Below are positions 60,267-64,000 of a DNA stretch of 64,000 bases, piece by piece (the first letter of the stretch is position 1; each line of letters begins with the position of its first letter). The stretch is taken from assembly GCA_019671005.1 (NCBI GenBank), contig CM033745.1:18776921-18840920 (forward strand), in the 5' to 3' direction. The position numbers and the translations under genes are program-made. Source of the DNA: Hibiscus mutabilis. Taxonomy: Eukaryota; Streptophyta; Magnoliopsida; Malvales; Malvaceae. The notes beneath the pieces were generated by a model. That model had not been told where the DNA came from and made no database searches. It was given only the letters and a program-made list of their open reading frames with translations.

Positions 60267-60860
60267 ATGGAACAAAACCCTCCGCGCTCTCATCTCAAGC
60301 GCCAATTCTTCCAAGACCAAGACTCCAGCAAGCCTCCCGGGTAAATTATTTTCTTCCAATCCTCTTTTTTAGGGTTTAAATGAAGCTTTTTACGTTTTCG
60401 CCTTTTTGAATGTAGTAAAGTCTTCATAGCATCGATAGGTTTAATTTTTGTAAGGAAACTGGGGTTAATTTTATGTCCCCCCTTATTTTCCTCCCATTTT
60501 TCCCCAGGAATCATTTATATTTGAATTTTAGATTTGCCGGGTTCGAACCCAGTAGTAGGTGTCATCTGAAGACTTGAAATCGAAGCAAGTTCTTTCTCAT
60601 TACACCAGTGGCTTTATTGACTATTTGGATTTTTTATTTACAGGCAAAAGAGGGTTAGGTTTCCCAAGGGAAGGAAGGTAAAGCCTGGAGAAGGAGCAGT
60701 GAATAGAGTTGAGATTGAAGACAGTTCGGGTGACTTGACGGATCCTCGTCTTGCTGCTAAGGAGCGTGCCAAACGCCGCGCTCAAATTACTACAGAACTA
60801 TTCGCTGAAGATGGACGAGGAACGCTTAATGATGTATCGGCTGCTGAAGTTTCGTATGTG
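60267..60860 (+). CDS. CD2BP2/LIN1-like U5 snRNP GYF protein, first two exons (partial)
   Basis: Exon 1 is 60267-60340 (MEQNPPRSHLKRQFFQDQD, ending at a GG|GTAAAT donor). Exon 2 is 60644-60860, from a TTTACAG acceptor to a GTG|GTAAGC donor. Phases agree and give 97 residues with KRVRFPKGRKVKPGEGAV, LTDPRLAAKERAKRRAQITT and ELFAEDGRGTLNDVSAAEVS. These are the conserved N-terminal blocks of plant CD2-antigen cytoplasmic-tail-binding protein 2 homologues (yeast Lin1), a component of the U5 snRNP before tri-snRNP assembly. The remaining acidic part and the C-terminal GYF domain are not in the window. Either intron 2 exceeds 3.1 kb because of inserted elements, or the gene is cut off here. The exons show no stop or shift. 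Confidence 0.85.
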
Positions 60861-61322
60861 GTAAGCTTATTGTGCTCTTAGTCTGTCAAATTTTGGATTC
60901 TATATTGGACTTGATTGTAACATGCCATAAGAATAAGATGTTAACTATGCAGTCCATGTTTATGTTGGCAGGTTTCTCAATTTATCCTAGCTGTTCAGAG
61001 GGTAGAATACTATTCAGAATCTTTGTACTCTCATATAGTTTATGTTGGTCTGCCAGTTATCTACTTCAGCTTTCTCCAAGTTTATTCTCTCGACTCTAAT
61101 AATTGGTAGAAGGATGGTTTCCTTTTTATTTCTAAAAAAAGCATCTTTATCTTCAATTTGTTGTAGTTTAGGTGTGGGCTCTTACAATATTTAATGCCAC
61201 TCTGAGCTATCATAAACCTGGATTTTAACTTTGTTATTGAGCGAGTTCGTAATTTTTGGATGTTTCTTTCCTGAATTGGCAGCTTTTTTTTTTTTGCAGT
61301 CAAGATGACTGCTAGAGAGTCC

Positions 61323-62041
61323 TAAAAAAGCATATGTTATTGACTCGACTCGAAATCGAACTCAACTCAAAATTTTAGCGAGTCAAGTCATGTAATGCTT
61401 AACTTGACTCGATAAGTTTGTGAACAACTCGTTATTTTTTAATAAAGTCTTTATGACTTTTTGGTGGCTACCTTAAAACTATGTTCCAAAAAATTTAAAT
61501 ACTAGTGAAAATTTTAGAAAAGTTTAGTGAATTAAAAAGTTAATACGTATTAATAAGAAAATAAATTGTAATAATGAGTCTTTCCCTTTTCTTTATTAAA
61601 ATATCTTTTTCTTTTTATTATTACTTTATGCATAAAAGTAGAAAGGGGAAAAGCCTTTAGTTTTTACTACCCATATAAAAAGAATATGATTCAAAGTTAA
61701 AATCCCGAAATCCCTAAGATATACTTTCTTTTGTTGTTCATCAAAGATTTTTGAGAAATAAGAAAAATGTTTCACACTCGAATATTGACTTCATCTCTAA
61801 CTCAATCATGACAAGTTCGTTTATTTATCTCCTCGGACCTCACATTTTTTTTCTTCTGAATTTTTATGTTTATATTAAGCTCTAATAGTATCACTAGATT
61901 TTACCTATATTTTTAAAAAATAAGGTAAAAATTTTGGCGAGCTTAACGAAGCAACGAGTTGAGTTGAGCAACGAAATTTTTTAACGAGCACGAATTAAAC
62001 ACTACTCAACTCGCGATCGACTCCCTTGATAAGCACCCCTA
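61323..62041. mobile_element. probable hAT-like MITE rich in GACTCGA/AACTCG
   Basis: Subterminal zones are full of GACTCGA, AACTCAAC and GAGTTGAG motifs in both orientations. The right end, reverse-complemented, starts TAGGGGTGCTTATC, a hAT-type terminus; the left end (TAAAAAAGCATATG) matches it only loosely. No clear target duplication. Lies in the putative intron 2 of the LIN1-like gene. Confidence 0.5.
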
Positions 62042-62522
62042 CTCATGCCATTCCTTATCGGTTGAAGATCACTCATCTTTGGTAACGTAGGAAATGAATG
62101 CATCTCGGTTAAGCTTTTGGATTTTTTTAACGATTTTATTCATTAATATGTGAGGAATGAAGAAAAAGATGATGATTTGTAAATTTTAATTTATAAGAAA
62201 TATTATTTGGAAAATAAAGATGATGTGATTTTATTTAATTGAGTATGATCATGGATGAGGTGGTGGGAATTATTCATGAAATAATTTCTTTTAGTTTAGT
62301 TTGAAAATATAATTAATTCTATGTCGAACTTTTGAAATTTTTAATAATTATTTAAAAATCATTAAAAATCAATAGTGTCTATTGATGTATAACATTATCG
62401 TTTTAGAATTTCTTATTAATTTATTATTAAAATTTTTTCCTTAATCTTATGATTAGAATTTGTACTTTTTTAAATAAAATTTAATGTAAAATTCGAAAAT
62501 GGCAATGGACTATCTTTGGAAG

Positions 62523-63793
62523 TATGGATGACAATATAATTCGAATCTGATCCGATTCTGATTCGAAGAAAAAAATTCAATCAAAAAAGTCTGAATTCGA
62601 ATCTAAAAAAAAGGTCTGAGTCCTAATAGGAGGTGGATCGGATATGGACATAGTCATGATCCGATCCGAATCCGATCTAAATCCATATCCGATCCGAGTC
62701 CTATCCATATATAAATTCGAATAAAAATATTTGAAACTCTTAGATTTAAAAAATATAGATATATATTAAAATCTTAATTAAGTTGAATTGGGATTATGTA
62801 TATTAATATATATATATTTGAAAGGTGAATATAAATATATATTAAATTTTTAATTAAGTTGAATTGAGATTATATATATTTAATATATATATATATATTG
62901 AAATCCTAATTAAAGTTAAATTATGATTATATATATTAATATATATATATATATATAGATTAATATATATATTAAAATCCTAATATAAGTTGAATTAGGA
63001 TTATAAAGGCATGAGAGATCTAGCAGTCATTAATGCTTTTTGGAAAAATCATCTAACTAGTTTAGAGAGTTTTATATGCTCGTTCTAACTGGTGAACTAC
63101 GTAGAGGTCAAGCGTTATCATTGCATTTTAGGAATCGACATTGTGGAATCGTGATTGGGTATCTATCTTCTCCAAATTCAAAATTTTAAATTTTAAACAT
63201 GTAATTCTTCACATTTAATCACCCCGATTCGTTCTTCGTACATGGATCTCTGGTGGTGATCGCCGGATAATTTTTCCGCTGCGTTATAGGGTGTACCGAC
63301 CAACAATGGAAGCTTGATGATTAGAAATTTTTTTCTCTATGTCAATTGTTGATGGTTGAACATTTTGATTATATTTTTAATTTGTTTCGTCTTGAACTTT
63401 GTAATATTTATTAGACATTTTATAATTGTGATTTGGAAAGTAATTGTGTTAGTAGACTCGTAAGACAATAGTAGTTTATGTAATGATAATTTATTTGTTG
63501 TTGAGTTTTTTAGTTGAAGTTTGAGTTGTTACTTTAATTTATTTTATATTGAATTGTAATATTTGTTGAGATTTGTTTGTGCTATTTGTTTAAATATATT
63601 TGTTTGATGAAAATTATTTTTTATTTAAGCTTGAGTTGTTACTTTAAAAAAGGAAAAAATTAATTGGATTCAGACTTTCGAATTTCAGATATTTTATTGG
63701 ATCGAACTTAGATTCGGACTTGAATTTTTTTAGGCCCGATTATTAATTGGATTGGACTTGAATTTTATAAAGTCCTATCCATTGTCATCCCTA
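62523..63793. mobile_element. 1.27-kb hAT-like non-autonomous element
   Basis: Ends TATGGATGACAAT and (reverse complement) TAGGGATGACAAT are inverted copies with one mismatch and resemble hAT termini. The 8 flanking bases TTTGGAAG (62515-62522) and TATGGAAA (63794-63801) match at six of eight. Subterminal GATCCGAATC/GGATTC-type repeats are abundant. No transposase. Confidence 0.7.
62740..62998. repeat. four AT-rich internal repeats in the hAT-like element
   Basis: A block of the form ATTAAAATCCTAATTAAGTT, GAATT, GGATTATATATATTAATATA recurs four times with 60-90 bp spacing and small differences. Confidence 0.8.
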
Positions 63794-63865
63794 TATGGAA
63801 ATTGCATGTTACAGCTATACTAGCAAAATAGGGGGTTTTCCTAAAATGAAACCTTTAAAATGAGG

Positions 63866-64000
63866 CGGTACAGAAATACTTACAAAAATAATAAGCATTT
63901 GTGCATATACCCAAATTCTTTTTATTTTTATAAATATTTCTGTATATACATAATAGTCTATATATAAATTTTTACTATTTTTGTAAGCATCTCTATACCG
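63866..64000. mobile_element. 135-bp MITE at the window end
   Basis: CGGTACAGAAATACTTACAA at 63866 and the reverse complement of the last bases, CGGTATAGAGATGCTTACAA, form inverted repeats of about 25 bp with three mismatches. The target duplication cannot be checked because the element touches the window end. Confidence 0.7.

Noticed and set aside
1..64000. tRNA, rRNA or snRNA genes
   Set aside because: I looked for tRNA-like arms and conserved rRNA strings and found none I could support.

Overview
This is nuclear DNA from a flowering plant, almost certainly a eudicot. It is AT-rich, has spliced genes with GT-AG introns and plant-specific gene families, and is dominated by plant LTR retrotransposons, MITEs and one piece of plastid DNA. 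I cannot name the species. Three host genes can be read, all at the edges: a CAMTA transcription factor (minus strand, 4448 down to 1852, N-terminal part only), an SC35-type SR splicing factor (plus strand, 5217-7696) arranged head to head with it, and the start of a CD2BP2/LIN1-like U5 snRNP GYF protein gene (plus strand, 60267-60860, continuing to the right). Single-frame ORFs show these genes poorly; I assembled their exons by hand with consistent intron phases.

Left edge (1-12100): a decayed Ty1/copia element with a 211-bp 3' LTR lies antisense in the CAMTA gene, probably in intron 5. The space shared by CAMTA and SC35 holds a 330-bp MITE ending 81 bp before the SC35 start codon. SC35 intron 4 holds a 383-bp hAT-like MITE with an 8-bp target duplication. 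The sequence as given puts two opposite one-base shifts, both in short A-runs, into SC35.

Centre (12100-58700): a nest of retrotransposons whose borders I fixed from target-site duplications. A 188-bp-period tandem array (about 12130-12430 and 37262-38545) was split by element A (12431-37261, minus, ACTTT). Element B (13076-24524, plus, CCTTT) sits in A's left LTR, element C (15402-21353, minus, TTTGG) sits in B, and a solo LTR, E (31570-34430), sits in A's gag-pol. Element D (38593-58690, minus), a Tat-lineage Ty3/gypsy element with an extra ORF upstream of gag and two RNase H regions, lies at the right edge of the array. B contains a fragment of plastid rps16. C has no protein genes but is full of a GTTGCC-GGCAAC dyad motif.

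The most unusual item is element A. Between its broken integrase and its polypurine tract it carries two intron-free, host-like reading frames in the sense orientation: a nearly full-length LOG-type cytokinin-activating enzyme gene (27253-27855) and a cysteine-rich protein I do not recognise (28199-28805). This looks like gene capture by a retrotransposon.

Right edge (58700-64000): an unexplained ORF in GTACG-rich sequence, the LIN1-like gene, and three inverted-repeat elements in what would be its second intron.
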